From: Malachius bipustulatus
Lineage: Eukaryota; Arthropoda; Insecta; Coleoptera; Melyridae
Direction of reading: 5' to 3'
NCBI GenBank assembly: GCA_910589415.1
Contig: OU342633.1
Coordinates: 54,740,404 to 54,804,403 of the forward strand
DNA length: 64,000 nucleotides
Shown: positions 1-13,283 of the stretch, piece by piece
Position numbering within the stretch: position 1 is the first letter of the stretch
Layout of the letters: each line of letters begins with the position of its first letter
Made by a program: the position numbers and the translations under genes
Notes under the pieces: model-generated
What the model was told of the DNA's origin: nothing
Seen by the model: the letters and a program-made list of their open reading frames with translations, nothing else
Databases searched by the model: none

Positions 1-3000
1 CATATTATATAGACGTAATATTTTTCACATACTTGAATGATCTTAAAACAATTTTTTATTTCAGCTTTAGAACATCTCAAATCACGTTTTATAGCGTAAT
101 GGAATGGAGTTATGCTACTGCAGTCTTAGCGGTCACATAATGCGTTATAAGTTAATTTATGACCAGAGATGTGACCGCTAGCACTTTGGTAGCAATGTCA
201 ACGATTCTCATCGCCCAAGCGGAAGATTTTCAAGATTTTTTCTGCACTGATCATCTACAGAAATATGAAAACTTGTTACAACATTTTCTGGTGGCCTGCT
301 TACATTAAACAATGTTTTTTCTTTGTTTTTGTTCTCAAATTGTTTGAAAACTTAATTTATTATTTAACTTTTATTGATTCTTTCTAGAACCGTTATAATT
401 TTTAATACTTGTTTAGATTGATTTCCGAAAGACTTGTGTCATAAAATCCTGATGCAAACCCTGCATACCTATGTGGTCTCATTTTACTATAAACTATTTT
501 ACGGACCCTGTAAACATTTTTCATGTCACATTTTTTCCTTTCCCAACACGGCAACAATAAACAATACACACTCCGAACATGGCACATATGAAGCGGACAG
601 CATGTTGAAGCGTCACACACACATGGGGTGTGTTGTGTGTTGAGTCCATTCCTTGCAGGTACGGTCAATAATAGAGTGCCTTTTTGTAACTCGGGCGCCT
701 GTCACGTACGGCCTTATACGTTACCGGCCATGATTTACGGTACAAGATACCGGCCTGTTGTAAACCGTTCCAGTTACAGCGCTATGGTTCCTATCTTATC
801 AACATGTCAGTAACCGAGTCCCGAGTCAGTCTGACATCGACTAACTGCCGATGTTGTTAAGGTGGTTCAGATTCAGAACCAACGGAACAGTACCAAGTAA
901 TGATTTCAACATTTTAATGAATATTTTTATATTATACTATTGCTCTACTGTATTATTTAGTAGCTAGTAGCTAGTGAGAGACCATGCATTTACAAGGAAA
1001 CCGTTCAGGAAAAACTTATAACGCGACCATGACGAGTTACTGTATTGATGATATAATATTTTAAGCGCGTGGTGTAGATTCCGCCTCGTTGAGGAGAGAT
1101 TTTAGGGCCACCATTTTTAAGTACTCTCCAGGCTAGACTAGATGAGGAAGTACTGGCTCCTCGAGGAGGTGGTTATAGTCTATCAAGGTTCATAAGGACT
1201 CAATGCCAACACCGTTGGTTCCTCTTGGCCTCAATTTTTTCATTTTTTGTTGATTTTATGCGTCAATGAGTATGTCGTTTTGCCTCTTCCTAGACTTCTC
1301 AAGATGTGTAATAAACATTTCCTATCATTTTGAGCTCTCATTAAATTTATTTCATATGGCAGTGGCAATTTTTTTTAAATTGGCAGTGGCAAATTTTAAA
1401 CTGATGTCAATGTTTTCTACATAAAAAAGGTGATCTTGATCAAAAGCTTTAATGTGAACTGTTTTCGAGAAACACTGCATTTTATGATGAAAAACATAAA
1501 AGTAGCAACATGTTTTGCTGCGGATCACTTGTTTTTAATATTTTTTTTTTTGATTTGTTTCACTGCCACATAAAAAAATTATTTGCCCTCTTAAAGTACA
1601 TAATGTTAATTACAAGATGTGTGCAAAAGCTGGTTTCTGTATCTCAAACAGTTCCTGAGATATCGTCAAAAAACTGAAAAAAAAATTTTTTTACACCGTC
1701 TTAGTTTTTCATATACCTAATTCAATATTTTCAGAGAGAAAACCATCTGGGATATGTCCTATATACCGGTGTTTCATTTCTTTCATATACCAAATGTTGT
1801 TAATTTCTCAAGGGGCTCTCATAAAATAGAAAAATATTAATAATAGCTGAAGTCGTGCGGATTCTCAGGCAGATTGTTTTAATTGCCTAATGAAAGGCCA
1901 TCTAGAAAATTGTTGTGCAGATGAAAGAATACAGATTTTATCTGGTCAGGTGCATTCCATAAAAACGTAATTATATTTGTAATTCATTTTTTGTGTACGC
2001 GTTCGGTGTCGGAACAACGCACTTATTACATATACTCGACTAGATGGCCTCAGGCGGATGAATAAATTAAAATCTTCACAATAAATCCTCAACATATATG
2101 ATGAGAGAGTCGACTTGATCGGAAATTTATAATTAAAGGTGCAGTGGCGCTCCTAAAACTACTCAAAAACCAAAGGTAAAAGAAAAGCGCTGAAATATTA
2201 GGTTTACGTCTGTATGTGGAATTTTATCAATGCAAAATAATTACTACTTAATTCAACTTTCATAAAATTTGTGAATAAATTTCTTTTAAACTATAAATTC
2301 GTAGAATGTATGATTCTTTTGTTTGAGGTTTAGTAAAACACCTTAAAGCACGAATATTTTTTTCTCTACCGTATGTGAACTTACTTCTTTTCAGGGGCTA
2401 TACTAGCACGGCCGTTACCAATGATAACGGCCTTTAGAAGAATATAATTTATAATAATAATAATAACCTATGACCTTATTATCTTTATAATAAAAACTCA
2501 AAAAACTTCAAAATAAATGGATTTTATGATAAAAAACAATATTTTTCATTTCTTATTTAGTGTTTTTCTCACAAAATTTAAAAAATATTAAATCAATAGG
2601 GGATATTTTTTCATTGTTGGCCACATAATTTTATCAAACGAATCCGAAAATATCAGCGTGAGTATAAAACAATTTTTTATTTAATAGAGATCTTATATTT
2701 GATGCAATTATCATTGACTTGGCACGATACTCCCCTTAAAAGATCAACCACCCTCGCAAGGCCGGCACTGGCTGATTACAGTTGTTATGGAGAAGCAATT
2801 AATATTTTTTCCAGGTGCTGTAACTATGCCTGCGGCCGCCCAGGTTCAGAATCTTGCCCTAATCACTAGCTTGTCACCTCCAGCGCTCTAGACGCCGAGA
2901 TATTAGGTTACAGACTCGAACGGCTTGCCAGGCAAGGTATTATATGTGCTTGCACGGAATGGCGCGATAAACTATCCCTTATACGGAGATAGAAACAGGA

Positions 3001-3189
3001 CTGAGGCAAAATTCACGCGATTTAATTCATAAAGTACCATTATAAATTGATAAATAGAAGAGACGGGGTAGGTGACCAGGGGTATGGCTTAGGTGGGTAA
3101 TTCCTAATGGTGACCAAAATCAGGCGATCTCTAAAAGTGCTGCTAAAAAATTAACTCCAACTTGAGAAAATTAATTATCCAATGTTATA
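1..3189. other. AT-rich intergenic DNA, no supported gene
   Basis: No reading frame here has recognisable protein similarity or a plausible exon structure. About 1345-1790 is a degenerate repeat that shares short phrases (for example around TATCTCAAACNGTTCC) with the element at 3190-3782. A short TAA microsatellite lies near 2450-2466. About 2740-2960 is richer in GC than its surroundings, but I recognise nothing in it. Confidence 0.5.
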
Positions 3190-3782
3190 CAGGGTGTATC
3201 TTTAATATTGCGAAAAAATTTATTCAACAAAGACAGATTTTTTGGTGAAAAGTAAACAAAAAATTTCTCATTTTCGTATGTCCGGAAATGCACCGGTTTT
3301 GAGTGAAAAAAGGTTATTTTGCCAGTCTTTTGACGATATCTCAGGAAGCATGTCAGGTATAGAGCTCAACTTTCGCAAAGATCTTATATCATTGATATTA
3401 GCTATACTTTTTTAATGATAACTAACTTTTTTTCACTGCCAGTGGCGGAGATTTTAGATTTGCTTGAGGCTTGAGCTCTTGCCCCTAATATCCTGACACT
3501 GCAATGGTCAAATTGACATTTTAAAAGCGCAATTTTAACCGCCAATAATTGCCATTTACGATGAAAAATTCTCTGCGAATGTTTCAAAACATACGTCGAC
3601 AAATGAAGGGCAAAAACTTCGATATATCCTAAAATCTCCGCAAATGGAACATGAATTGGTATTTAAAAAGTGACTCGTATCAATGATAAGACATGTAGGT
3701 ATACAAAAGCTGAATCCCGTATCTCAAACGGTTCCCCACATATTTAAAAATAATGTAAAAATAATCTTTTTTTGACACCCTG
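3190..3782. mobile_element. TA-flanked CAGGGTG-ended MITE-like element
   Basis: The block starts TA|CAGGGTGTATC and ends CACCCTG|TA, which gives short terminal inverted repeats with TA on both sides, as in Tc1/mariner-type non-autonomous elements. Only about 8 bp of the ends pair, so it is not a foldback. The small reading frames inside it do not look coding. The boundaries are inferred from the paired ends only. Confidence 0.5.
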
Positions 3783-3920
3783 TATCTCAACAACTCTATA
3801 ATAAGAAGAAGGTGGGTTCTAAGGCTCACAAAAAACATTGTCCGACCTTAAAAGGTTATAAGACACCACCAGAGGTCTCGTCTTATTACAGCAACAGCTT
3901 CTCTATGGTGTTGGTATATA

Positions 3921-4797
3921 CAGGGTGTCCCATCGTATAGAATTCTCGCGAAAAGTACACTTTATAATTAAATTAGAGTATTTTATTCGCGACACATTCA
4001 TGAATAATTTAATTCTCTATAATCTGGACTAATCAGCATGTTTGTAGTGAGCTTAATTAAGCGTGCAGTCGCGAAAAACTAATTAAGCGACAAAAAAAAT
4101 ATGATTTTTTTTTATATAAATAAATTCTAAATATCAACAGAAATTTGCCTGTGAAATTAGAAATTGAAAATTTATAAAGCAAATGCTATTAATTGCAGAT
4201 AATGTCAAATCAGGCAAAATCAGACATAATTTATGACGATTTTTGTTTGTAAAGCTATTAAATGTGGTGAAAGGTACAAAAGATGGCCAAGTGTGCTAGT
4301 TATTTACGACTTAGTTGAAAGTAAACATTTTGCATTCTCCTCTACAAAGGCGGATTTCAATTCTCTGAAATAAGGGTAGAAACCTTTCTTCAGGTACCTG
4401 TTTATTACAACAAAACTGCTTGTTCACAGCATGTCTAAAGTTGTAAATTATTGCTGTAGTGACGGGTTTATAATAATAATCATAAACTTTATTCCGATTT
4501 TATGTTCAACTTTGAGGACAAATTACTCAATTATGGTTAAAGATATCGATTAACCAATTACTGTTTCTTATAGAAGAAACTTTTTTCTACAAGTGTATGA
4601 AAATCATAGAGATGCGATTAGTATTTTGATATAAAATCGATGCCGAAAATCGAAAGTCACATTTAATTAATTTTCCAAAAATGATTACATCATATTATAG
4701 CAGGTTTATTGTAATCCACGTATGTAAATTTTCATATAAAAATTTTAATTAGAAATACCTTATTTCGCGAGAATTCTATACGATGGGACACCCATGT
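3921..4797. mobile_element. Non-autonomous TIR element of about 880 bp
   Basis: The left end begins CAGGGTGTCCCATCGTATAG and continues through GAATTCTCGCGAAA. The reverse complement of the right end (4763-4797) matches over about 34 bp with one extra base near the tip. TA dinucleotides flank both ends. The interior is AT-rich with no transposase frame, so this is a MITE-like derivative mobilised in trans, probably by a Tc1/mariner-type transposase (inference from the TA flanks). Confidence 0.75.
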
Positions 4798-5424
4798 AGT
4801 TACCGTCAAGGTAGAGGATAACGCTTGCTGATGTGGCATGACGATGATTTCCAATAAAAGCGAAATAACCCCCAAATATTTTGAGCAGTGTTTTTCTGTG
4901 TCTTTGCAATGAGCCCTAGAACCCATCAAGTCTTCTTCTTCTTCATAATATAAAAATTATGGAAAAAGCTGCTTTCTCAAACCTTAAGTTTGCCTCAATT
5001 GCAGGGAAAAATAGGGAACAGCAGAAACGTTCCCTTCTAATTCCTGAATGAGAAAAATTAGAAAAAGTAGAGAACCCCTTCACACCAGAAGAATCTGTTT
5101 CACAGACGAATTCTGGAATGAGAGCGGTGATATTTGGAGTATTAGGTTACTTGGTAGGACATAAACTGGGAAAACTATTTTCACTAACATCATCCACAAC
5201 GATCCCCCAAGCAGAGGTATAATATAAACTCATCGTGAAAACGTATAGAATGGAAGAGACCGTAAAGGCCATGAAACAGATAATATATGCACCGAGGGTC
5301 ATTGGTGAGGCTACCACAAAAACTCTGGGATAAGACTCAAATATAATTAGCTCCCCGTTGATCCAGTATCCAGCAATGTTACTAGTAGCTAGATATGCTG
5401 ACTGATGGTACAGATCGTATTTGG

Positions 5425-5487
5425 GTATGGGTTCTTATTGCTTATTAGGGAATACTGGGTAACGAGATGGCAGATCACCATGCGAAG
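5425..5487 (+). pseudogene. RNase H fragment of a non-LTR retrotransposon
   Basis: The plus-strand frame reads VWVLIAY, a stop, then GILGNEMADHHAK. This fits the conserved W-V-x-G-H-x-G-I-x-G-N-E-x-A-D-x-x-A-K block around the last catalytic Asp of RNase H domains in Jockey/I/R1-type LINEs. An in-frame stop replaces part of the motif, and no intact frame surrounds it. It is probably the remnant of a degraded insertion covering some of 5.0-5.6 kb. The call rests on one motif. Confidence 0.45.
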
Positions 5488-5559
5488 GTGATGGAGACAC
5501 TGCAATACTTTTGTGGGTCTATTTGACTGTTGGAGTTCTCAACAGTCAAAACAGGCACT

Positions 5560-8500
5560 TGTATTCTATTGGGGACAGAGGAGAGCCAGTCTTAACCAAA
5601 TGGGACACCTCCATGGAAAAACCTCCTCGCCTTTCTAACAAGGTCTGGAGTATTTGAGTAGCAGATCCATTATAGTGACAGAAATGGTGAAAAGGTCCTT
5701 CGATGACCCAATCGCTTGAGGTGCATAACTTTTTTTTTCCACCATTTTCGCAAAAAAGTGTTTTTTTCAACAATTTTCGCTAAGCGTGGACATTCAACAT
5801 GTTGAAACGTCATTTACTACCAGGAAAAATAGTTTTGTAAAATGGATTTTCAGTAACAAAAATGTATTAACACCCAGCGTCTTAAATTGACGTCTTAAAT
5901 GACGTCTTAAATTAAATGTCCCAGTAAAGAGAATTTGAACTTATCTTGTCAATGCAATTATTACTTCTTCAGCTTTGAATTGATGTTGTCGTAAAATTGG
6001 AGTTTTCAAGAATTTCACTGGATCTTGAGAAATTGTTCCTTACTTGATTCGTATTAACTTCCTGCTGATCTGTATAAGTATGCGATTCTCAGATAGCATT
6101 CTATTCTGTCGGAACGAGTCCGCGTTTACCTGAAGAACTCATTAAATATTATCATTGTAAATATATTCGTACAACACCAGGAGGTATAGGTAGGGTACAA
6201 TATAGTAACAGTGCGCAATAATGGAACAAAGGGTAATCACTTAAGCATTGTATGAAAGTTTTTCTAATGGCTTTCATGACGATCAATCCATTTTGCATTT
6301 ATATCAAGAAAAAGAAGATTTTTATTAATTATCTTTTGATTTCTATGTTGCCGATTATATAACCATCACACCATATATTAGGTATCTCAGATCATCCTGA
6401 TAAAAAGATTGAAGATCATGAAACTGTTTGTCTCCTGTATCACGAAACTCTCTTACTGATGGCAATGCAGCCCAATTATATCAGATAAGTTGACAATCTG
6501 TCGTCCCTCGACACACCTGAAGCGCCCTTATCTGCAGAGCTTACAATGTAGCACGGGTTTAATTGCTTTAATTAAATACGAAGAAGGTCGATCTCACATC
6601 GAGAATCTATCAGTTATCTCCTAGATATAATCTCAGACGCGGGCCTCCATTCAGCTCTTAAATGCAGCAGTCATTCCCGTCGCACGCACCTCCATAGCCG
6701 AATCAGGTATAATTAATTATTACTTAACATGAGCGGAGATGTCAGATTTGAAGATAATTGAATTAGTCGTATTTTAGCTTTTATTCACGATTTAAGCTTA
6801 TGGCTAAAAATATGCCAAGTCAAGCAATTTACATTTTACAACAATGTCATAGTCATGGAAAATTGTCATGTCGAAAAAATATGACTCATAGCGTGTTCAT
6901 CGTCAAAGCTTCATAAAAAGGTAAAAGAACTAGCAGAGCTGCAACATTATGGAAAAGCTGGAGCTATATTAATTTGACGATTAGAGACTAATAATTCTGG
7001 TTAGGGAAAAGAAAAAACAAGATGAATGAAATATAGGAGAAAACCTCGAAGATGGTAGAAGTAACCTATCTAAATCACTCTAAATGGTAAGACTAAAAGA
7101 CAGTAAAACACAAGTTAATTAGGAAAAACAATAAAGATTAGTCAACTCAGAGATGGAGTCACTTTTCCGACACGTCAACTTTAATTTTTTGTTTGGCGTC
7201 TTTTTAGCCTCACTTTGAATTTTTCCCCTGCCGCTTTTCCGAATTATGAATTTTCATCCATAAACGAGTACTTACCTTACTTTCAATCAACAATTAATTA
7301 TCTTGTAATCAAAAATTATCAACTTTCATCCCACTTCCGAGGTGTCCTCACACTCTATGTCTAAAAAATATGTCTAAAATGGTGTGGGGAATACCGGTAA
7401 CGGTAAAAATGCAAATTGAGGCTGAAAATGTGCCAAATAGTAGACATGTCCGAGCTTTCTCCTCAAATATATTTTTTCTCTGAATCATGAATTTTATTCC
7501 ATAAGTGCGTATACTGTACCTACGTAGACGTTTCAAAGTAAATTTTTGTTCAAAAGTAAGCATTTTTGAAGAAGTGAAAATGAAACATCTGTATAAAAAC
7601 TTATATTATCTATACTTTAGCAGAAGGGTTTAAACAATACCAAAGAAAAGAAATAATTAAGATAATTATAAGGATGTCAATAAGGAATAAAATGAAACAG
7701 TAATAGAAAGTGTTAATTGTGTTATAAAACAGGGGAAAATCGTAAATAAAAGGTTTTTTTCGTAACACATTCTAGCAAGAAAATAATCCGTGACAGAAAA
7801 AAACCACTGAAATTACATACCTTAATCTGATCAATAATTAGACCAGTCTCGTGCGCTTCCTAATTATTAGGCTCCGATAACAAGAAACGAGGGTGGCATT
7901 TTTGCGAGCAGTTCCTGACAGATAAAAAAATTCTAGATATTCTCATCCCACTGTCGACTTCATGGTTCCAAAAACAGTAATTATGTCAGTCCATGACCCT
8001 TAATAACCTTTCCTCTTTTATATTAATAGTTACTTTATTTTATCTCTTAGGTCCTTGCCTTGCCCTTCTAATAATATGCTATATGCGTTAGTTATTGAAA
8101 ACAGAATCTTTTGGTTTTGATGTCACCTGAACTCGAACATGTTGGCGATGGAGTAAAAAAAAGAAGATTGTGCCGCATGGTCGTTCAAGTTTCTTAAAAT
8201 ACAAATTATAAGATGAAACTGGCCCTCTATTTTCATAAAATTAAGAAAAATAATATTAAGAATATTTTATTCCTGATGTTGTATTATTTGAATTTTTGTA
8301 TTATTTTTTTGTTTGTTCTTTAAGCGGAGTTGAACAAAAAATTGCATAGAAGGACTACGGTATCAATTATTGGAAAACACAAAACTGACAAAATTGTCTA
8401 AAAGTGTAAGATAATTTGCCGCCAAGGCAATCAGCGAGCTCCCTCCCTTTGGGGTTGCTGACGCATGCATTCGGGTTAATTTTGATATTTCGATAAATTT

Positions 8501-8640
8501 GATCAGTTATATGTATGGGTTGTATTTTATTTTTACGCTAAAATGTAAAACATTTTCTCTAATAATGAGTTACTTGAGTAAAAATATTTTTAATGGAGCG
8601 GTTGTCATTTGACCATATTTTATTGGGTAGTCTGTTTGTA
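5560..8640. other. AT-rich intergenic DNA, nothing recognised
   Basis: I see no exon-like frame, RNA gene or structured repeat that I can support. The 65-75 codon frames scattered here lack codon bias and recognisable domains. Confidence 0.5.
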
Positions 8641-8642
8641 TA

Positions 8643-9065
8643 CAGGGTTATTTGGTAACTAGACACCCAAGATGAAACGTCATGTATAAAGTCGTATTTT
8701 AAGCATAAAAGAGAGGCCTCGCTTAGGAAATATTTCCAAAATTGTTGTTAAGTTGCAGAATGAAACAATTTTTATTGCGGCCTTAGTTTTATATTTTTGG
8801 AGATACATATTTCCTACGCGAAGCCTGATCTTGAAAAATGTTATTATCTCTTGTGTGCTTAAAATACGACTTTATACATAGCATTCGACTTTGACTGTCC
8901 AGTTATTAAAAAATTTTAAATTATTTTTTAGCAGCCTTGTTTTATATTTTTGGAAATATTTCCTAAACAAGGCCTCATCTTGAAAAAATTTATTCATTTT
9001 TTATGCTTAAAATACGATTTTATACACGACGTTTGATTTTGACTGTCCAGTTACCGAACCCCCTG
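8643..9065. mobile_element. Foldback/MITE-like element of about 420 bp
   Basis: The ends pair as TA|CAGGGTTATTTGGTAACT on the left and the complement of AGTTACCGAACCCCCTG|TA on the right. The inverted similarity continues inward through the GCTTAAAATACGA-type motif and reaches about 100 bp. That motif, which precedes TTTATACA and a TTTGACTGTCCAGTTA block, also occurs a third time near 8860-8910, so the interior carries an extra partial copy of the right arm. There is no coding capacity. Confidence 0.7.
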
Positions 9066-9740
9066 TATATGTACATTAAAAAACAGTCGCATGACCAAAC
9101 TACTGATTACCTACGCCAGTGCACTTTATAACCTGTCCTGCGCGTTTTGTGAATGTAGAACCATTTATGGAAGATGTATGGGCATTATAAGCAGAGTCTA
9201 AAAGTCGAATTTACATTTAAATTCTCCTCTCGGATATTTACAACGTTGTTCTCGCAACTGGACGACATTAGGTTCAAATGATGTGATAAATGAGGACTCG
9301 CTCTGAAATTTGCTATTCGCGTGTTCATTGGAAGCAATCTTCCAAATGGGGAACGTTATATTTTATTTATTTTTTAGTTTTACCGGCCAAATAGTTCAAC
9401 TTTTGTAACATTATAAGACTCAATTAAAATTGTTGTCAATGGAAATATCTTTATGAAATCATAAATCAGTCGCGGGACCATCATGTTATTGGGAGCACCA
9501 TGCAGCACTGACATAATTCCGCTTTTCTTTAAAAATTGTCGATTTTTTACCCCACAAAACCAATCGAACTGTAAAGTAATTATTTACGTGATAAAACGGC
9601 GATGAACATTTTTGATGCCCAGATTTTTGCAATAATCAAAATTGTTTTAGAATATCAACTGACCTTCGTAAAATAATCCAAATAAAAGGGTTTAACATGC
9701 AAATTCAGTTTTGTACAGATAATAATATCTCCAAGTACTT

Positions 9741-9959
9741 AAATATTTTATTTCATTGTAGTCCATAAAGTCTAAAGTTGAAATTTTGTTATTATCTAAG
9801 TGTAATTATCTAACCATCTACTATTATTGTTATCTGGTCTCCCTCAACACGCATGCTTCGATTAATACATTATGAAACGTACCATCCTTTGACGTCATTT
9901 GGTACGAAAATTGTAATTAAGAGCTAAATAAATTTCTAAAACATCATTCTACAATGCAT
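9741..9959 (-). pseudogene. LRR-family pseudogene, exon 2 and exon 1 scraps fused
   Basis: On the minus strand, 9959 to about 9828 matches the start of exon 1 of the neighbouring LRR genes: the ATGCA start context, a decayed signal peptide, and the region encoding ITFHNVVIEAC. Then, without an intron, 9805-9741 matches the middle of exon 2 (the LRR encoding roughly L-D-x-N-K-I, and the KYL segment). Frameshifts and the missing middle make it non-functional. About 300 bp upstream still resemble the 5' flanks of the intact genes, but the GATA-type site reads TTAATAAG instead of TTGATAAG. It is the leftmost trace of the cluster. Confidence 0.75.
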
Positions 9960-10230
9960 AATATTGTCACAGAACTAAAATAAGTGTACTTTGCATGAAA
10001 AAAATAATTATAGTTATTTTTTAGACTATTTTCATGGACATAATTACAAGAGTTTAAAATTTAATAACTTAATAAGAAATCAGTTTTTGATTTGTCCTGA
10101 CCTATAAACGAAATTATCTTCCTAATTTTTATTTGCATGTTGCAACCCTAACAATCAATGTTTCAAAAACATGATAAGGTACCCAAACCATGTAAACTAT
10201 GTTTTATAATAAATCATATCTTGCTAAATA

Positions 10231-11027
10231 TAGTCGCGTCAATGAATATGCATAAAACAGACAATAGTTTGGAAGTCCTCATAGAAAAAGCACCGATTTT
10301 GTTGATTCTGGTTTAAGAAAAATTGTCATTTTATGTTATTTAAAATCAGAAACTCGAGCGGGGACGACATTATATTGGAGATACAGATTCGGTTGAATTA
10401 GAGAAAAGTTTATATATTTTTATATAATACTTAGGTACATATATTTTTTAATATTGGAAATTAATAAATTATTTTTTGTAGGTTTTTGCATAAGTGGTCA
10501 ACAGCTATATCCATTCGACATTACAAAAATTCTCAAAGTCGACAGATCCCAGAGGATCCAACTTTTGTTTTTCTTATGTTAGGTAGGTAGTTATGAATAT
10601 TCTGGGATCTAGTCGACTTTGAAAATTTTTGAAATTTTCAATGGAATTGATGGCTTTTGACGACTTATGTAAACATTCAAAAATAATTTATTAATTTCCA
10701 TGAAATATCTAAAAAGATAAAACTAAAATAGGAAATTTTGATGTTTCAGTTTTTCAGGAAATTCCAGCAATGACTGAAACTCTATTTATTTATTTTTTCA
10801 TATTCTTATAAGAATAAAATTTGGCAACTTCGTCCCAATTTAACCGAGTCTGTATCTCTTCTAGTTTCCGAGATCCCAATAATGTAGCTAGAATTTGGCT
10901 CACGCTGTATAATGTCGTCCCCGCTCCAAAATGTTTCTGATTTTAAATCAAAATCGGTCAAATCAGAATCATCAAAATCGGTGCTGTTTTTGAGGACTTC
11001 GAGTAAAAGGCTTCATTGACGCGACTA
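10231..11027. repeat. Large imperfect inverted repeat (foldback element)
   Basis: The left end TAGTCGCGTCAATGA pairs with TCATTGACGCGACTA at the right end. Further blocks pair on the way in: GAGCGGGGACGACATTATA with TATAATGTCGTCCCCGCTC, and a central pair around GTCGACAGATCCCAGAGGATCC and its partner near 10605. It shares a core with the palindrome at 26460-26915 (the TATCTCTT...GTTTCC...GAGATCCC region and the AAATTTTGAT-TTCAG region). It sits directly against the conserved upstream flank of the LRR pseudogene at 9.7-10.2 kb. Confidence 0.65.
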
Positions 11028-12222
11028 ATGATTAAAGATACTTTTTTTGTATCTATTATTTTTGGTATGGTTTTTAAATTATTTTAGAATATTAATCCTA
11101 ATTAATTTCCCAGGACATATTAACATATTTGTCTGTAAGTTGTCTTGTGAGTTTTACATTCGCTCGAACTAATTTCTAGCGACTTGAACTTTTGACCACG
11201 CAGTTCTTTCCTGATTTTCTGGAAAGTAAAGAAATCGTTAGAACTTAAACACTGTGCGGATGATGGTCAAAAGGTACGTTACACGCATAACTTCAGATTG
11301 GGATAGCACTTAGCGAGGCTCGTTGTTCTTTTAATGTTCGCAAATTTTTGGGAAGTACGTTGCTTATTATCATGATGTTCGCCTTATATGTTTATTGTTC
11401 GAAAGTATTTAATAAGATCCATGGTATAAACATTGACAACTATTAAATTAATTTAAAAAAAAGTTTTTTGTTTTCTTTTCTACTCAGAGGCCATTTTATG
11501 TATCTTTAGATATAAATTACTTCTACGTTACTGAATCGCACTATGATGTGACAGTTGCATCGTCACACAGTTAAAACGGACCAATAGCAGCACAGTATTT
11601 GGTATCTAAGTGTTTGGAACATTGCGAAATAGCAACAAAAATTTGAATGTTGTAAAATTTTGGGTTCTATAATCCAACGAATTTTGAATAAATTAAAGGT
11701 TTTCCTATAGAAAACCGAATGTACATGTGCTAACTTGAAGATGACACTCGCCTACAAACTTCATAATATCTAGTTTAGTGACAGAAAGTATAAGTGTACA
11801 CAAAAAATCCATGTTCGAAACTTGGCAGCAGACCAAGTATCTTAAATTCAAAGTGGCTCAGATTTTAAGTAAAATTTGCAGTTACTCAATAATAAAGCAC
11901 CGAATCCCATTCTCATGCGTTTTTGGGATGATCATGACAATGATAATATCGCCCAATAAGGCAGATATCACCTACAAATCCAATTATAGGTGAAAATGTA
12001 AACGAAGAAAAATAAAACAATGGATATGTAAAATTTAAGAGAATATCAACAGAATAGAACTGACATAGGTATACAGAAGATTTGGTTAAATAAATAATAT
12101 TGTATAAGTTTTTCAGAAATAACAAGAAAACACTTACCATTTAAGTATAATGCTTAGAGATAAAACCTATTTGCTTAATTAGGTAATTATATCAGAGTTT
12201 TAATACTTTATTATCTAAGTAC
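11028..12222. other. AT-rich spacer downstream of the first intact LRR gene
   Basis: I see no gene here. An AATAAA signal on the minus strand (plus-strand TTTATT at 12207-12212) lies 11 bp past the stop of the gene at 12223-13236 and probably ends its transcript. The 71-75 codon frames near 11.8-12.1 kb overlap each other on opposite strands and lack features of real genes. Confidence 0.5.
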
Positions 12223-13236
12223 TTAGTTTACAGTTTCATTTGAACATTGTCTTCTTATCGCTAAACTCAAATCTGTATCTTTATTATTTTGATCAGCTAT
12301 ACCTTTCAGGCGATTAAGGCAATCACAGTTCATAGGATTACCATAAAGACCAATGAAATTAAAATTTTCAGAAAGGACTTGAAAATCAGAATCTTCAAGA
12401 CACTCAATATTATTTTCCTTTACGTGAAAATAATTGACGAATATCTCATTCAAGAAATCCTTTTCTATACTGCTAATTTGATTATGCATCAAACTAACAA
12501 TAGACACAACTTTCCTTATCGAATCCAAATTTCCTGGTGAGCCCATCGCATCATCTTTGCTCTGAGTTTTCATGTTTTCCAACATCCCCTCAAATCCGTT
12601 ACTTGGTAAATATTTTATTTCATTGTAATCCAGAGATATCCAGTCGAGAGCATGACTGTTTCGGAACCAATCTGAATTCCAAGTTGAAATTTTGTTATGA
12701 TCTAAGTTGATTAGATCAAGAGAAGTGATATTATGGAAAGCACCGCTATCGATTTTTGATATTGAATTATGAGCTAACGAAAGAGTACGAATGTTCAAGT
12801 TGTTGAATACTCCAACCTTTACTTCTTCAATTTGATTGTTTTGAAAGTTTATTATCTCAAGTTTTGACGATCCGGCGAAGACACCTTTAATTAATTAAAT
12901 GTTATATTTATTGCTAATATGTTTATAATTAGTCTTACCTGGTCTTATGTCACTTATAGAATTGTTATCCAAGAGCAGAAATCTTACCGCAGCCAGATCT
13001 CCAAAAGAACTTTCAAATAGGACTGGCATATTTTGTTTTTTAATGTTAATAAACGAGCAATCTCTGGGAATAAAATCCTTAATCCTTTCACCTTCTGCTA
13101 TTGTTATCTCATCCCCTTCAGCACATGCTTCGATTACTACATTATGAAACGTGATATCCTTTGATGTGCTTTGGCTGACGAAAATTGCAATTATTAAGAG
13201 CAAAATTAATTCCGAAGACATCATTCTACACTGCAT
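12223..13236 (-). CDS. Secreted leucine-rich-repeat protein, LRR copy A
   Basis: Two exons on the minus strand: 13236-12939 and 12884-12223, split by a 54-bp GTAAG...AAAG intron in phase 1 inside a Gly codon (RPG|VF). The product is 319 residues. Residues 1 to about 26 are a signal peptide with the hydrophobic core LILLLIIAIF. A short N-terminal cap with two cysteines follows (EAC and PRDC), then about seven 24-residue LRRs of the L-x-x-N-x-I type. After the fifth there is a charged insert (about residues 202-227). The C-terminal cap has NPMNCDC and a terminal Cys in RRQC. There is no membrane segment or GPI-type tail, so secretion is inferred. The start is the first ATG, in the ATGCAGTGTAGAATGATG context shared by the paralogues. 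An AATAAA lies 11 bp past the stop. The role is unknown. Secreted LRR proteins usually bind proteins or glycans. Confidence 0.88.
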
Positions 13237-13283
13237 ATTGTCACAAGAGCTAAAATAATAATAGTTTGCATGAAAATATGATG

